This document shows positions 49,059-58,689 of a stretch of DNA of 64,000 nucleotides, in pieces. Position numbers and translations under genes: made by a program. The first letter of the stretch is position 1. The number at the start of each line of letters is the position of its first letter. The DNA comes from Sphingobium sp. (GTDB lineage: Bacteria > Pseudomonadota > Alphaproteobacteria > Sphingomonadales > Sphingomonadaceae), in NCBI GenBank assembly GCA_017744605.1, contig JAGIAZ010000016.1:1-64000 (forward strand), in the 5' to 3' direction. The notes beneath the pieces are model-generated. The model was not told the DNA's origin. It did no database searches and was given only the letters and a program-made list of their open reading frames with translations.

Positions 49059-49468
49059 CGACAGCTCGCGGCAAGAAGCTTCGCGGCGAAACAGTGTCGC
49101 GTGTCGGTCATACTGTCCCCCACTGTCTGGCGGCAGGATATTGGCGAAGGGACAGGCCAGGAGGAAGCCGATTTTTGTCCGCCCAGTGCGCGAAAGGTTC
49201 TGAAAGTTCCGGGTCCAGGAACAAAAAAATCGCTCCCCTCGCGGCCCTGCCCCGTCCGCGCCGCGCAAGGCCGTCCATGGTGGCGGTCGGTAAGCCTCGT
49301 GCATCGGGAAATGTGTCTGCGATTGAAAGCCCATGCCCGGAGCGAGGCATGAATCGGCGCATGTAGGACAGGGGAAATTCGCCGCGGGGCGCGACCATCG
49401 TCGGCGCGGCTGGACATTGCCCGCGCCAGCGGCCATCCGGCGGGACGCATGCAGACAGGAGCGAACCC
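49059..49468. other. 410-base region without a recognised gene
   Basis: Several open frames cross this stretch, but none has a ribosome site, family pattern or consistent codon use. Short inverted words occur (TTCC-GGGTCCA-GGAA near 49208-49222). The last part carries the AGGAG site of the PhnA-like gene. I see nothing else in it. Confidence 0.5.
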
Positions 49469-49783
49469 ATGACCGGCGAAGATGACGACTATGTCTATGA
49501 CGAAGCGAGTGGCGAATGGATGCCGGCGAGCGAATTGGCCAAGCGCGTCGGCGATGACGGCACCGAAGCCATCGAGGTACGCGATGCGGTCGGCAACCTG
49601 CTGCAGGACGGCGACCAGGTGACGCTCATCAAGGATCTGGACGTGAAGGGCGCAGGGCAGACGCTGAAGCGCGGCACGCTCATCAAGTCGATCCGCCTGA
49701 CCGGCGACCCGCAGGAGATCGACTGCCGTTATGAGGGAATCAAGGGATTGGTGCTGCGGGCGGAGTTTGTGAAGAAGCGGTAG
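49469..49783 (+). CDS. PhnA/YjdM family protein, without zinc ribbon
   Basis: A 104-residue protein. The C-terminal ~70 residues match the PhnA (YjdM) domain: VRDAVGNLLQDGDQVTLIKD, LKRGTLIKSIRL, then IDCRYEGIKGLVLRAEFVKK. The N-terminal zinc ribbon of the E. coli protein is replaced by a short acidic stretch (DDDYVYDEASGEWMPA). Despite the old name there is no proven role in phosphonate use. AGGAG lies nine bases before the ATG. Confidence 0.88.
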   Translation: MTGEDDDYVYDEASGEWMPASELAKRVGDDGTEAIEVRDAVGNLLQDGDQVTLIKDLDVKGAGQTLKRGTLIKSIRLTGDPQEIDCRYEGIKGLVLRAEFVKKR

Positions 49784-49844
49784 AGCCATGATGCGGGAGG
49801 CTCTGGAGATCGCACAGTGCCGTTATCATTATTGAGCGAGCGCC

Positions 49845-50234
49845 TCAGCCCAGCGTGATGAAGATCTCCGCCTCGATCACCCATTGCCCGCCGACCTCAC
49901 GCCACTTGGCGGTGTAGATGCCTGAGGCGGTGGGGGTATCGGCGCCCTTCTCGACGCCCCGCCACTCGCCCTGCTCCAGTGCGATGGGCTCGACGGGCGA
50001 GGCGATGATGGTGGCGGGGACGCGCTCATAGACGAGGCGATGCGGCGAAGCGAATTCGCGCCGCCAGACCATCACCTGCGCATTGCGCCCGGCGATGACG
50101 GCGCTGTCCGTCCCGGTCACCATGACGCAATCGCGGGCGAGGATGGGTCCGATGGCCGCGGTGTCACCATCGGCAATGGCGCGGTTGAAGGCGGCGCGGC
50201 GGGCGCGAATGAGGAGATCGGGGGTGGTGGTCAC
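49845..50234 (-). CDS. DUF4440/NTF2-like protein
   Basis: A 129-residue protein with the NTF2-like pattern: RRAAFNRAIADGDTAAIGPIL, then RDCVMVTGTDSAVIAGR, WRREFASPHRLVYERV and a closing YTAKWREVGGQWVIEAEIF. Such folds serve as small enzymes or ligand binders; no catalytic residues can be named. It follows the dodecin gene by 36 bases on the same strand. A short copy of its 5' end is present at 50612-50647. Confidence 0.82.
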   Translation of the reverse strand: MTTTPDLLIRARRAAFNRAIADGDTAAIGPILARDCVMVTGTDSAVIAGRNAQVMVWRREFASPHRLVYERVPATIIASPVEPIALEQGEWRGVEKGADTPTASGIYTAKWREVGGQWVIEAEIFITLG

Positions 50235-50270
50235 CTGCGCGGATCAGGCCGGTCTGCCCGCCGGCTCCGT

Positions 50271-50471
50271 TCAATCGACGACGAAGGTCACCGCCATCGT
50301 GACGCGCCATTCGGTGATCGCGCCGTCGCTGACCACGCCCTTGACGTCCTTCACCCATACGCCCTGGATATTCTTGACCGTCTCGGACACCTTGGCCACG
50401 CCGGCCTTGACGGCCGCCTCGACGCCGACGGCCGAGGACGCGACGATTTCAATGGTTTTCGCTATTGCCAT
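50271..50471 (-). CDS. Dodecin family flavin-binding protein
   Basis: A 66-residue protein: MAIAKTIEIVASSAVGVEAA, then SETVKNIQGVWVKDVKG and TEWRVTMAVTFVVD. This is the dodecin pattern; twelve copies form a hollow shell that stores riboflavin or FMN. The Trp in the QGVWVKD stretch sits where dodecins stack the flavin. The upstream in-frame Met residues are not needed. It precedes a DUF4440 gene. Confidence 0.92.
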   Translation of the reverse strand: MAIAKTIEIVASSAVGVEAAVKAGVAKVSETVKNIQGVWVKDVKGVVSDGAITEWRVTMAVTFVVD

Positions 50472-50611
50472 GACATGCTCCATTGCTGAGGCCCGCCAGC
50501 CGGATTGCATCCTATTGCACCAAGCGAGTCAAGGCGATGGATGGGCGCCGATGGGGCCAACCGTTGCGCATGGGAGGCGGGGCGTTCCGGCCAGCCCTCG
50601 CGGTGACGGCG

Positions 50612-50647
50612 GCGTCACCGTCCGCGATGGCGCGGTTGAAGGCGGCG
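50612..50647 (-). pseudogene. Fragment of a DUF4440 gene 5' end
   Basis: On the minus strand this reads PAAFNRAIADGDAA, nearly the same as RAAFNRAIADGDTAA in the gene at 49845-50234. At the DNA level about 35 bases align with four mismatches to 50162-50197. Nothing further of that gene is recognisable, so it is a small relic between dodecin and the toxin-antitoxin pair. Confidence 0.5.
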
Positions 50648-50661
50648 GGCTCGGTCGGGGA

Positions 50662-51051
50662 TCATGGAGCGACGATATGCCGACGGAACCAGTCGGCCAG
50701 CTCGGCTTCGGCGAGGTCGCCGGCGGCGAGCGCCTCGAAGGCGACGACAAGTTCCGCGTCGGTAGCATCGAACGCGTAGCCGTTCAGCGCAAGAAAAGTT
50801 TCCGCGACGACGGCCGCCGTCCGCTTGTTGCCATCAACGAAAGGATGGTTGCGGGCAATGCCGAACGCATAGGCAGCAGCCAAGGCGGCAATGTCCGGCT
50901 CACCATAAGCGACCAGTTGCTGCGGCCGGGCCAGGGCGCTTTCCATGAGGCCGATGTCGCGCACGCCGTCCCCGCCGCCATGCTCCGCAATCTGCTCGGC
51001 ATGGATGGCCAGCGCTACGTCCGATCTCACCCAAATGACGGGATCGATCAT
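50662..51051 (-). CDS. Doc-type (death-on-curing, Fic fold) toxin
   Basis: A 129-residue Fic/Doc protein. The motif HPFVDGNKR at 69-77 holds the catalytic His and the phosphate-binding Asn-Lys-Arg residues; as in Doc, the variant with Lys rather than Gly predicts phosphorylation of EF-Tu rather than AMPylation. GVRDIGLMESALARPQ and LALNGYAFDATDAELV are also typical. The ATG lies two bases after the stop of an AbrB-type antitoxin gene, so the two are coupled. Confidence 0.92.
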   Translation of the reverse strand: MIDPVIWVRSDVALAIHAEQIAEHGGGDGVRDIGLMESALARPQQLVAYGEPDIAALAAAYAFGIARNHPFVDGNKRTAAVVAETFLALNGYAFDATDAELVVAFEALAAGDLAEAELADWFRRHIVAP

Positions 51052-51053
51052 GT

Positions 51054-51281
51054 CTACTTTGCGAGTTCTCGCAGCGCCCGCTTGCGCCGCGCCATCACCT
51101 CGCGTGCCGCCTCCATCTGGGCTTCGAAATCCGGATCGGCAGCGAGAAGCTCGATGCCGCCCGGCTTCAGCACGACCGACAATGTCTCGCCCACGCCGGC
51201 ATTGAGATGCGCGAGCAGCTCCTTGGGCAGGATGACACCGGCACTGTTGCCGACTTTGGTGATCTTGAGCGGCGTGTTCAT
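51054..51281 (-). CDS. AbrB/MazE-type antitoxin
   Basis: A 75-residue protein with the swapped-hairpin DNA-binding domain MNTPLKITKVGNSAGVILPK and LLAHLNAGVGETL, then a helical tail (MEAAREVMARRKRALREL) that should neutralise the Doc toxin encoded next. AbrB-type antitoxins with Doc toxins are a known combination. A perfect palindrome six bases upstream of the ATG is a likely autoregulatory operator. Confidence 0.9.
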   Translation of the reverse strand: MNTPLKITKVGNSAGVILPKELLAHLNAGVGETLSVVLKPGGIELLAADPDFEAQMEAAREVMARRKRALRELAK

Positions 51282-51286
51282 ACAGC

Positions 51287-51296
51287 TGTTATAACA
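51287..51296 (-). promoter_or_regulatory. Palindromic operator of the toxin-antitoxin pair
   Basis: TGTTATAACA is a perfect 10-base palindrome in an AT-rich patch right before the antitoxin start. It overlaps a possible -10 box, which fits repression by the antitoxin. If the -10 is right the transcript has a very short leader. Confidence 0.5.
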
Positions 51297-51415
51297 ATAA
51301 TGACGTGACGTGTCGAGGTAGGGTAGTCCGTCCCGCGACGATGGCGCACATGAATGCAGGGCAACATTCATCGGCCCTTGTCGTCTACCGGATCATAAGC
51401 CGAAGTGAATGATCC

Positions 51416-53590
<2,175 letters not shown>

Positions 53591-53647
53591 CTAGGCCCGT
53601 GGGGACGGATAGTCCAGCGGATCGGATGCACCGTGTTTCTGCGAAAG

Positions 53648-53681
53648 CAGTCGAGAAGAGTCACGTGCCTCTTCTCGACTG
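53648..53681. repeat. Perfect 13-bp inverted repeat
   Basis: CAGTCGAGAAGAG-TCACGTGC-CTCTTCTCGACTG. The loop holds the palindrome CACGTG. It lies between the riboswitch and element A copy 3. It may be a terminator for the DUF6152 transcript or a binding site upstream of thiC; no U-run follows on either strand. Confidence 0.7.
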
Positions 53682-53718
53682 GAGACCGGCGGCGCTGCAC
53701 GTGTCCTGGGGCCTGAAT

Positions 53719-53811
53719 CGTCATTGCGAGCGACGCAGTCGCGCGGCAATCCAGGCCGATCTTACCCGCCCTGGATTGCTTCGCCCGGCTAAAGCCAGGC
53801 TCGCAATGACG
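53719..53811. repeat. Element A copy 3 (opposite orientation)
   Basis: A 93-bp core inverted relative to the other copies. At its far side GGATCAGCCTCTAG (53829-53842) is the reverse complement of CTAGAGGCTGATCC, the left end seen in copy 5. The other end is diverged. With the hairpin at 53648 and the riboswitch it fills the space between thiC and the DUF6152 gene. Confidence 0.88.
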
Positions 53812-53859
53812 AGCGGTTCAACATGGATGGATCAGCCTCTAGACCTGGCTTCGTCGCGG

Positions 53860-54240
53860 TCAGGTGCCCGGCGGCGAGAAGCCGACCTTGGCGCCACCCG
53901 CCGTGGTGAAGGCGACGATGTAGCCGCCGTCCGTGCCGTCGTGCATCGGCGCGTAGGTGATCGAGATCTTGTCGCCGACCTTCACCGAGTCCCGCACATA
54001 GCCCGCGCGGAAGAAGTTGCTGGCGCTATGCCCCTCGAAATCCCAGTCGCGCGTGCCCTTGGCGTCCTTGATGGAGAGCAGCATGTGGGTGTGCGGATTG
54101 AGCACCTTGATCGCCTTGACCGTGCCGGTCGTGGTGACCGGCTTGCGGAAGTCGAACATGGCGGCGGAATGATGTGCGGCGACGGGAATGGCCACCGCGG
54201 TCGACATTATGGCGGCAACAGCCAGGACATGACGGTTCAT
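53860..54240 (-). CDS. DUF6152 family secreted protein
   Basis: A 126-residue exported protein. The signal peptide ends in VAAH; the mature protein starts HHSAAMFDFRKPVTTTGTV and goes on with LNPHTHMLLSIKD and WDFEGHSASNFFRAG. The HHS start after the signal peptide is the mark of the DUF6152 family and suggests metal binding at the N-terminus. Function unknown. It follows the next gene upstream by 20 bases as the second gene of a pair. Confidence 0.85.
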   Translation of the reverse strand: MNRHVLAVAAIMSTAVAIPVAAHHSAAMFDFRKPVTTTGTVKAIKVLNPHTHMLLSIKDAKGTRDWDFEGHSASNFFRAGYVRDSVKVGDKISITYAPMHDGTDGGYIVAFTTAGGAKVGFSPPGT

Positions 54241-54260
54241 GAGTAGATCTCCTCCCGACC

Positions 54261-55064
54261 CTATTTGTAGACGTCGATGACGTCGCTCATCTTCGCGGTG
54301 ACCGGCTTGCCGGCCTTGAGCTGCTCGCGCCGGGCGTCGAGCAGCGAGAGCCACGGCTCCTCGGTGCAGTTATAGGCCATGATGTGGCCGTCCTTGAGCG
54401 GCATCCAGCGCTTCTTGAAGCTCACCGGCGCGGTGTAATAGACCGGGTCGGTCATCGTCGCCTCATAGTCGAGGATCTTGCCGACCGCCGCGTCCGGAGT
54501 CAGCGTGATGCGCTCGACGATCTTCGCCTGGTCGCTGTGCGGGAGGCTGCGCTGATCCTGCCCGTCGGACAGGTCGGTCGTCACGACGACCAGCGTGTCG
54601 CCCTCCCAATGGCCCTCCGAATAGCCCTGCCGCACCGGCAGGCGCTTCTCGGGCGGTGTGCCGCGGCCCGGCATATAGACGCGGCGCGTCTCGCTCTCGA
54701 CCTCGTAGATGATCGTCAGCTGCTCGGGACGATGGATGAACTCGATGGGATAGCCGCCGGCCGACTGCATCATCGTCGGCATGCCATAAGGCACGCAATG
54801 CGCGCCGGGATTGTCGCCCTCGATGGCGAGCTTCACATATTCGTCGCGCAGCCGCTTGCCCTCGGGCGTGAACGGCGGCTCGGGCTGGGCAATGCCGCCC
54901 ACACTGCGTCCGGCGCCGCCGCCAGCCTCGCCAGGCGCGCGATAGGTCGTCCAGACACCGGAAAAATCGCGCGCCGGCGACAGCGCCTCGTCGGCCGCCA
55001 GTGCAACAGTGCTCGGAGCGAGCACACACAAACTCAATGCGGCAACAGCTCCCGCCAAACGCAT
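54261..55064 (-). CDS. Secreted protein of unknown function, paired with DUF6152
   Basis: A 267-residue exported protein (signal peptide ending ALAA). The mature part begins with DFSGVWTTYRAPGEAGG and includes EPPFTPEGKRLRDEYV, HCVPYGMPTMMQSAGGYPIE, YEVESETRRVYMPGR and YSEGHWEGDTLVVVTTDLSD. I recognise this pattern as a recurring partner of DUF6152 proteins in sphingomonads and other environmental proteobacteria, but no activity is known. AGGAGGAGAGG precedes the ATG. Confidence 0.8.
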   Translation of the reverse strand: MRLAGAVAALSLCVLAPSTVALAADEALSPARDFSGVWTTYRAPGEAGGGAGRSVGGIAQPEPPFTPEGKRLRDEYVKLAIEGDNPGAHCVPYGMPTMMQSAGGYPIEFIHRPEQLTIIYEVESETRRVYMPGRGTPPEKRLPVRQGYSEGHWEGDTLVVVTTDLSDGQDQRSLPHSDQAKIVERITLTPDAAVGKILDYEATMTDPVYYTAPVSFKKRWMPLKDGHIMAYNCTEEPWLSLLDARREQLKAGKPVTAKMSDVIDVYK

Positions 55065-55189
55065 CACAACCTCTCCTCCTGCGGCATTATGTTTGCCGCT
55101 GCCCAAGCAATGCCACAAACGGGGATATCTGCAATAGCCGATGGGGACAGTGTGTTGCGCCGCCGGATGCGGGTTGGTCACGCTACCCC

Positions 55190-55636
55190 TCAGGGACAGT
55201 TGGGAAAACCGCAGTGCGCGAGCGCATAGCCGGGTGCGTCCGCGCGCCCGGTGAGGCCGGCAAGGACGAGCAGCGCGCCGATGACAATGGCGACCATGCA
55301 GGCAGGCCGGAGGATCGGGCGGAAGACCGCGAAGAGCCGCACCATGACCGCCGGCGCCACCAGCATGAGCACCCCTTCGACCGCGAAGATCCAGCCGACG
55401 ACGCTGATGACGATACCGAGCGGCGTGATCCACTCCCGATGGACCATGAGCCAAACCGCGCCGATGGCGAAGGCGAAGACACCGAAGGCCAGCATCAGGC
55501 CGGGCGAATCCCGCATCTCCTCATAGAGCCGGTCGATGCGGTCGGCGGGCGCGAGCAGCATGGCGAGCGACGCGACGACGATGTAGACGCCGAGCGCCAC
55601 AGCGAGATGCAAGGTGAGGAGCATGAAGACGCTCAT
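55190..55636 (-). CDS. Small integral membrane protein
   Basis: A 148-residue protein with four membrane segments (about 3-28, 45-63, 70-92, 102-122) and a short Cys-containing tail (HCGFPNCP). The ATG at 55636 lies eight bases after AGGAG; an ATG at 55642 is directly on that site. I do not recognise the family. It is upstream of the DUF6152 pair on the same strand, 125 bases away. Confidence 0.65.
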   Translation of the reverse strand: MSVFMLLTLHLAVALGVYIVVASLAMLLAPADRIDRLYEEMRDSPGLMLAFGVFAFAIGAVWLMVHREWITPLGIVISVVGWIFAVEGVLMLVAPAVMVRLFAVFRPILRPACMVAIVIGALLVLAGLTGRADAPGYALAHCGFPNCP

Positions 55637-55780
55637 CGGCATTCTCCTGGACAACGCCTTAACGGAAAGCCCACGCCGGCGGTTCCACCTCGGGCTTCAT
55701 GCCATGCCTGGAGTTGCAAGACAAACGGGCGGCCCAATCCTGGCAGGCGCCCAGGACGGATCCATCGATGTTGAACCGCT

Positions 55781-55874
55781 CGTCATTGCGAGCACGGCAT
55801 AAGCTGGGCGAAGCAATCCAGGGGCGGGCAAGATCGGCCTGGATTGCCGCGCGACTGCGTCGCTCGCAATGACG
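55781..55874. repeat. Element A copy 4
   Basis: Core of 94 bp, almost identical to copy 2 including the flanks GATCCATCGATGTTGAACC and CTGCTGGATCGGAGTCTAG. The final CTAG (55898-55901) holds the stop codon of the MipA/OmpV gene. No gene is seen in the rest of 55637-55897. Confidence 0.9.
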
Positions 55875-55897
55875 CTTCAGCTCTGCTGGATCGGAGT

Positions 55898-56773
55898 CTA
55901 GAAGGTATATGCGACGCCCGCGCCCATCAGCCACTGGGCCTTCGCGCCGCGCACCGAGATGATCGGCGAGCGCGCGACATTGCCGAGCATGCGCGAATAG
56001 GACACGCCGCCGACCAGCGCGAACCCGCCATTGGCGAGATTATGGTCGAGATCGTAGAAGGTGAGCAACGACAGGCCCGCGCTCTTCCAGCCATTATGGG
56101 CGCTGTAGACCGGAAGGCCAGTGGCAGCGGAGCCGGACGGCGTCACGTCGAAATAATAATGCGCATAATTGCCGTCGACATGCTCGGCCGTGAGGCTGAG
56201 AACGGCGGCGAAGGCCCTGGACAGCGGGGTCAGATAGCTGACCGTCGGCTGGACGACCGTGCCCTTGTGCACATCGGCGACATCCCACCGCACATCCACG
56301 CCGATCGACAGGCTGTCATAGGGATTGGTCAGGCGGCCGATGCTGATGCCGGCATTGGCGCCGGCCTCGATGGCAATGCCCCGCCGGCCGAGGGCGTAGA
56401 CGATGGGATCGTGGATCTGCTGGTTGCGGTCGAAGCGGGCGCGGGCAACCGGACCGAAGGCAAAGGAGACCTTGCTGCCCGGAAGATCCCTCACGACATC
56501 GAGCGCGAGCCCCGCCGGGCGCGGCGAGATCGTCAGGCCGCCGAGGCTGCCCTGGAGGCCGATGACGGGGAACGGCACATAGCTGTCCGACCCCTCATAG
56601 GCAGGCCCGTAAGCGGCGCCCGCGCCGACGGTGAGATAGTCGCCGTCGAACACGGTCGGGGTGGCCGACGCATCGGGACTTTTTGACAGCGGATCGGCGG
56701 GCGGCGCCTCTTGCGCGCGCACCGGAGAAACGATCATCAGCAGCGCGAGAGGGGCGGAAAGGGCTACGCGCAA
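55898..56773 (-). CDS. MipA/OmpV family outer membrane protein
   Basis: A 291-residue outer membrane barrel protein. A signal peptide ends in VRAQ. YLTVGAGAAYGPAYEGSDSY, then VIGLQGSLGGLTISPRPAG and VGGVSYSRMLGNVARSPI are typical of MipA/OmpV, and the chain ends with the aromatic residue Phe as barrel proteins do. Members are linked to scaffolding of murein enzymes (MipA) or to antibiotic and osmotic stress; the role here is open. The stop TAG sits in the end of element A copy 4. Confidence 0.9.
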   Translation of the reverse strand: MRVALSAPLALLMIVSPVRAQEAPPADPLSKSPDASATPTVFDGDYLTVGAGAAYGPAYEGSDSYVPFPVIGLQGSLGGLTISPRPAGLALDVVRDLPGSKVSFAFGPVARARFDRNQQIHDPIVYALGRRGIAIEAGANAGISIGRLTNPYDSLSIGVDVRWDVADVHKGTVVQPTVSYLTPLSRAFAAVLSLTAEHVDGNYAHYYFDVTPSGSAATGLPVYSAHNGWKSAGLSLLTFYDLDHNLANGGFALVGGVSYSRMLGNVARSPIISVRGAKAQWLMGAGVAYTF

Positions 56774-56873
56774 ACGAAAACTCCGGGCAGTGGGCTGCGC
56801 TCCCTAGCTGGGAACTCATTCTCCAGGATCAACCGCATGACGCCGAAAACGTGACGAAGCGCGCCGGGTTCCG

Positions 56874-58253
56874 TCAGCTCTCGCGGGCGAGGGCCGCCCT
56901 GAGTGCCGCGAAGCACTCGGCGTCGATGGCCTTGCCGACCTCGCCTTCCATGATGGCCAGCGCCTCATCGACCGGCAACGCGGCGCGATAAGGCCGATCC
57001 GCGGTCAGCGCGTCATAGAAATCGCAGACCGTGATGATGCGTGTTTCAAGGCTGATGGTGCGGGCGTCGAGCTGCAGCGGATAGCCTGTGCCGTCGAGCC
57101 GCTCATGGTGCGCGCCGGCGATCATCGCCATGTCCCCCAGCACCGCGATGCGGCCCAGGATCGCGGTCGTGTGCGCGGCATGGTTCTGCATGACATGCCA
57201 CTCGTCGGCCTCGAGCTTGCCGGGCTTTTCCAGAATCCTGCTGGACACGCCGAGCTTGCCGACATCGTGGAGGATGGCCGCGCGGCGCAAGGCGCGGCGC
57301 GCTGGCGCGGCCATGCCCATCGCCTTTGCGACGACATCGGCATAATGACCGACGCGCTTGCTATGCCCGGCGGTATAGGGGCTCTTCGCGTCGATCACTT
57401 CGCCGAAGGCGACGGCGATGTCGTCGAGATAATCCTCATCGATGGCCATATGCGGGCCGGCCGGCTCGATGGCGCTGACCATGGCCTGCATGGTGTCGGA
57501 CCAGAGTTCGCGCCAGATGGAGCCGTCCTCGGCAAGCCTGGTGAACGCGCGGCAAAGCGCGGGATCGAGCCATTGGCCCGAGCGGCTCGCGACCTCGGCC
57601 AGCGCCCCCGCGGCGCCACGGCCCATGAAGAAGGTGTCGACGACCTGCGTGAGCAACGCGATGCGCGAGCCGAGCGGAATGGCTTCGCCGGCCAGGCCTT
57701 CGGGCTTCCCGCCGCCGTCCCAATGCTCGTCGAGGCTATGGATGGCAGCTGCGACCTCCTCCGAAAAGCGCAGCTTGCGCGCAATCTCGGCGCCACGCAC
57801 GCAGCGCGCCTGGATGAGCGAACGGACGATGGCCTCGCCATTTTTGAGGATGTGGCCGATCGCCTTCGCGCGCTCGACGAAGCTGTAGCCCTCGCCGGTC
57901 TTCCTGAAGACGAAGCCGAGGACCGAGCCGAGATCCGTGCCGAGCTGCTTATAGGCCTGCTTGAACGCGCGATCGTCGGTCAGATAGAGCTCGGCGATGC
58001 GGGCGGCGTTGGACGAGCAGCCCAGGTCCTTGAGCATCACCGCATAATAGAGGTCGCGCCGCGCGGTGCCCTCGATGCCGAGAGCGTCGGCGAGACGCAT
58101 GGCGATCCAGGTGCAGCGGAGGGAATGCCCCTCCGGCTGACCTTCGGCGAGGTCGAGCGCATAGCTGAACGCGCCCAATATGTCGGAGAGGGTGGCGGTG
58201 AGCGCGGGACGCGCGGCGAGAGACATATGATCGTGCAGCATGGAGGCCGCCAT
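56874..58253 (-). CDS. HD-GYP phosphodiesterase with degenerate first HD domain
   Basis: A 459-residue cytoplasmic protein with two related helical domains. The C-terminal one (about 270-440) is a complete HD-GYP domain with HDVGKLGV and HHERLDGTGYP, expected to hydrolyse cyclic di-GMP. The N-terminal one (about 20-235) keeps the layout but has MLKDLGCS where HD is expected and EHWDGGGKPEGL in place of HHExxDGxGYP, so it has probably lost catalysis and may sense a ligand. No response receiver domain is present. It is a single gene; a TTAACCAT box lies 90 bases upstream. Confidence 0.88.
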   Translation of the reverse strand: MAASMLHDHMSLAARPALTATLSDILGAFSYALDLAEGQPEGHSLRCTWIAMRLADALGIEGTARRDLYYAVMLKDLGCSSNAARIAELYLTDDRAFKQAYKQLGTDLGSVLGFVFRKTGEGYSFVERAKAIGHILKNGEAIVRSLIQARCVRGAEIARKLRFSEEVAAAIHSLDEHWDGGGKPEGLAGEAIPLGSRIALLTQVVDTFFMGRGAAGALAEVASRSGQWLDPALCRAFTRLAEDGSIWRELWSDTMQAMVSAIEPAGPHMAIDEDYLDDIAVAFGEVIDAKSPYTAGHSKRVGHYADVVAKAMGMAAPARRALRRAAILHDVGKLGVSSRILEKPGKLEADEWHVMQNHAAHTTAILGRIAVLGDMAMIAGAHHERLDGTGYPLQLDARTISLETRIITVCDFYDALTADRPYRAALPVDEALAIMEGEVGKAIDAECFAALRAALARES

Positions 58254-58367
58254 GTTGCGGCGAAGCTCTCAAGGGAATGTTGCCCGGGCTGGTTAATGTC
58301 GACGAACCGTGCGCAATAGGCGGCCGACCGCAAGCGCTTGTTAACCATCCTTCGCTACGCCGGACTC

Positions 58368-58547
58368 ATGGCACGCAAGACCAGGATTTCCGACCGCGTA
58401 ACGCTGGCCCTGCGGCTGGCGGACGGCACGCGCGTCGAGGTCGAGGCCGGCGTCCACTGCATGCGCTTCATCGGCCGCTACAGCCGCATCTCCGCCTTCG
58501 GCCCGCTCGGCACGCGCATCACCGCCCAGCTGGTGGCGCGCAACTGA
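58368..58547 (+). CDS. Small basic protein, uncertain
   Basis: A 59-residue ORF from ATG 58368: MARKTRISDRVTLALRLADG, then VEAGVHCMRFIGRYSRI and GTRITAQLVARN. No family is recognised, and no clear ribosome site is seen. Its amphipathic beta pattern and placement downstream of a TTAACCAT box are weak support. It could be a shadow. Confidence 0.35.
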   Translation: MARKTRISDRVTLALRLADGTRVEVEAGVHCMRFIGRYSRISAFGPLGTRITAQLVARN

Positions 58548-58559
58548 TCCCGCCTGGAG

Positions 58560-58643
58560 GGTGATGATCCCGTTCGAGCAGGTCGCTGTTCCCCGGCGCA
58601 GGCCGGGGAACAGCCTATCCCTTGTCTTAAGGGTATAATCGCC
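58560..58643. mobile_element. MITE-like element B, 84-bp copy with 8-bp target duplication
   Basis: Left end GGTGATGATCCCGTTCGAGC and right end AAGGGTATAATCGCC match the ends of the 161-bp copy at 39782-39942. GCCTGGAG stands on both sides (58552-58559 and 58644-58651). In between lies the perfect hairpin CTGTTCCCCGGC-GCAG-GCCGGGGAACAG. It is a shorter internal form of the same element, located just before tgt. Confidence 0.85.
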
Positions 58644-58689
58644 GCCTGGAGGGGCTGTCATCTCGGCTCGGGCGCGCTAAAGCGCCCGG

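Noticed and set aside
49094-49470. Genes on either strand in the gap before the PhnA-like gene
   Set aside because: No ribosome site, no family pattern and mutually overlapping frames.
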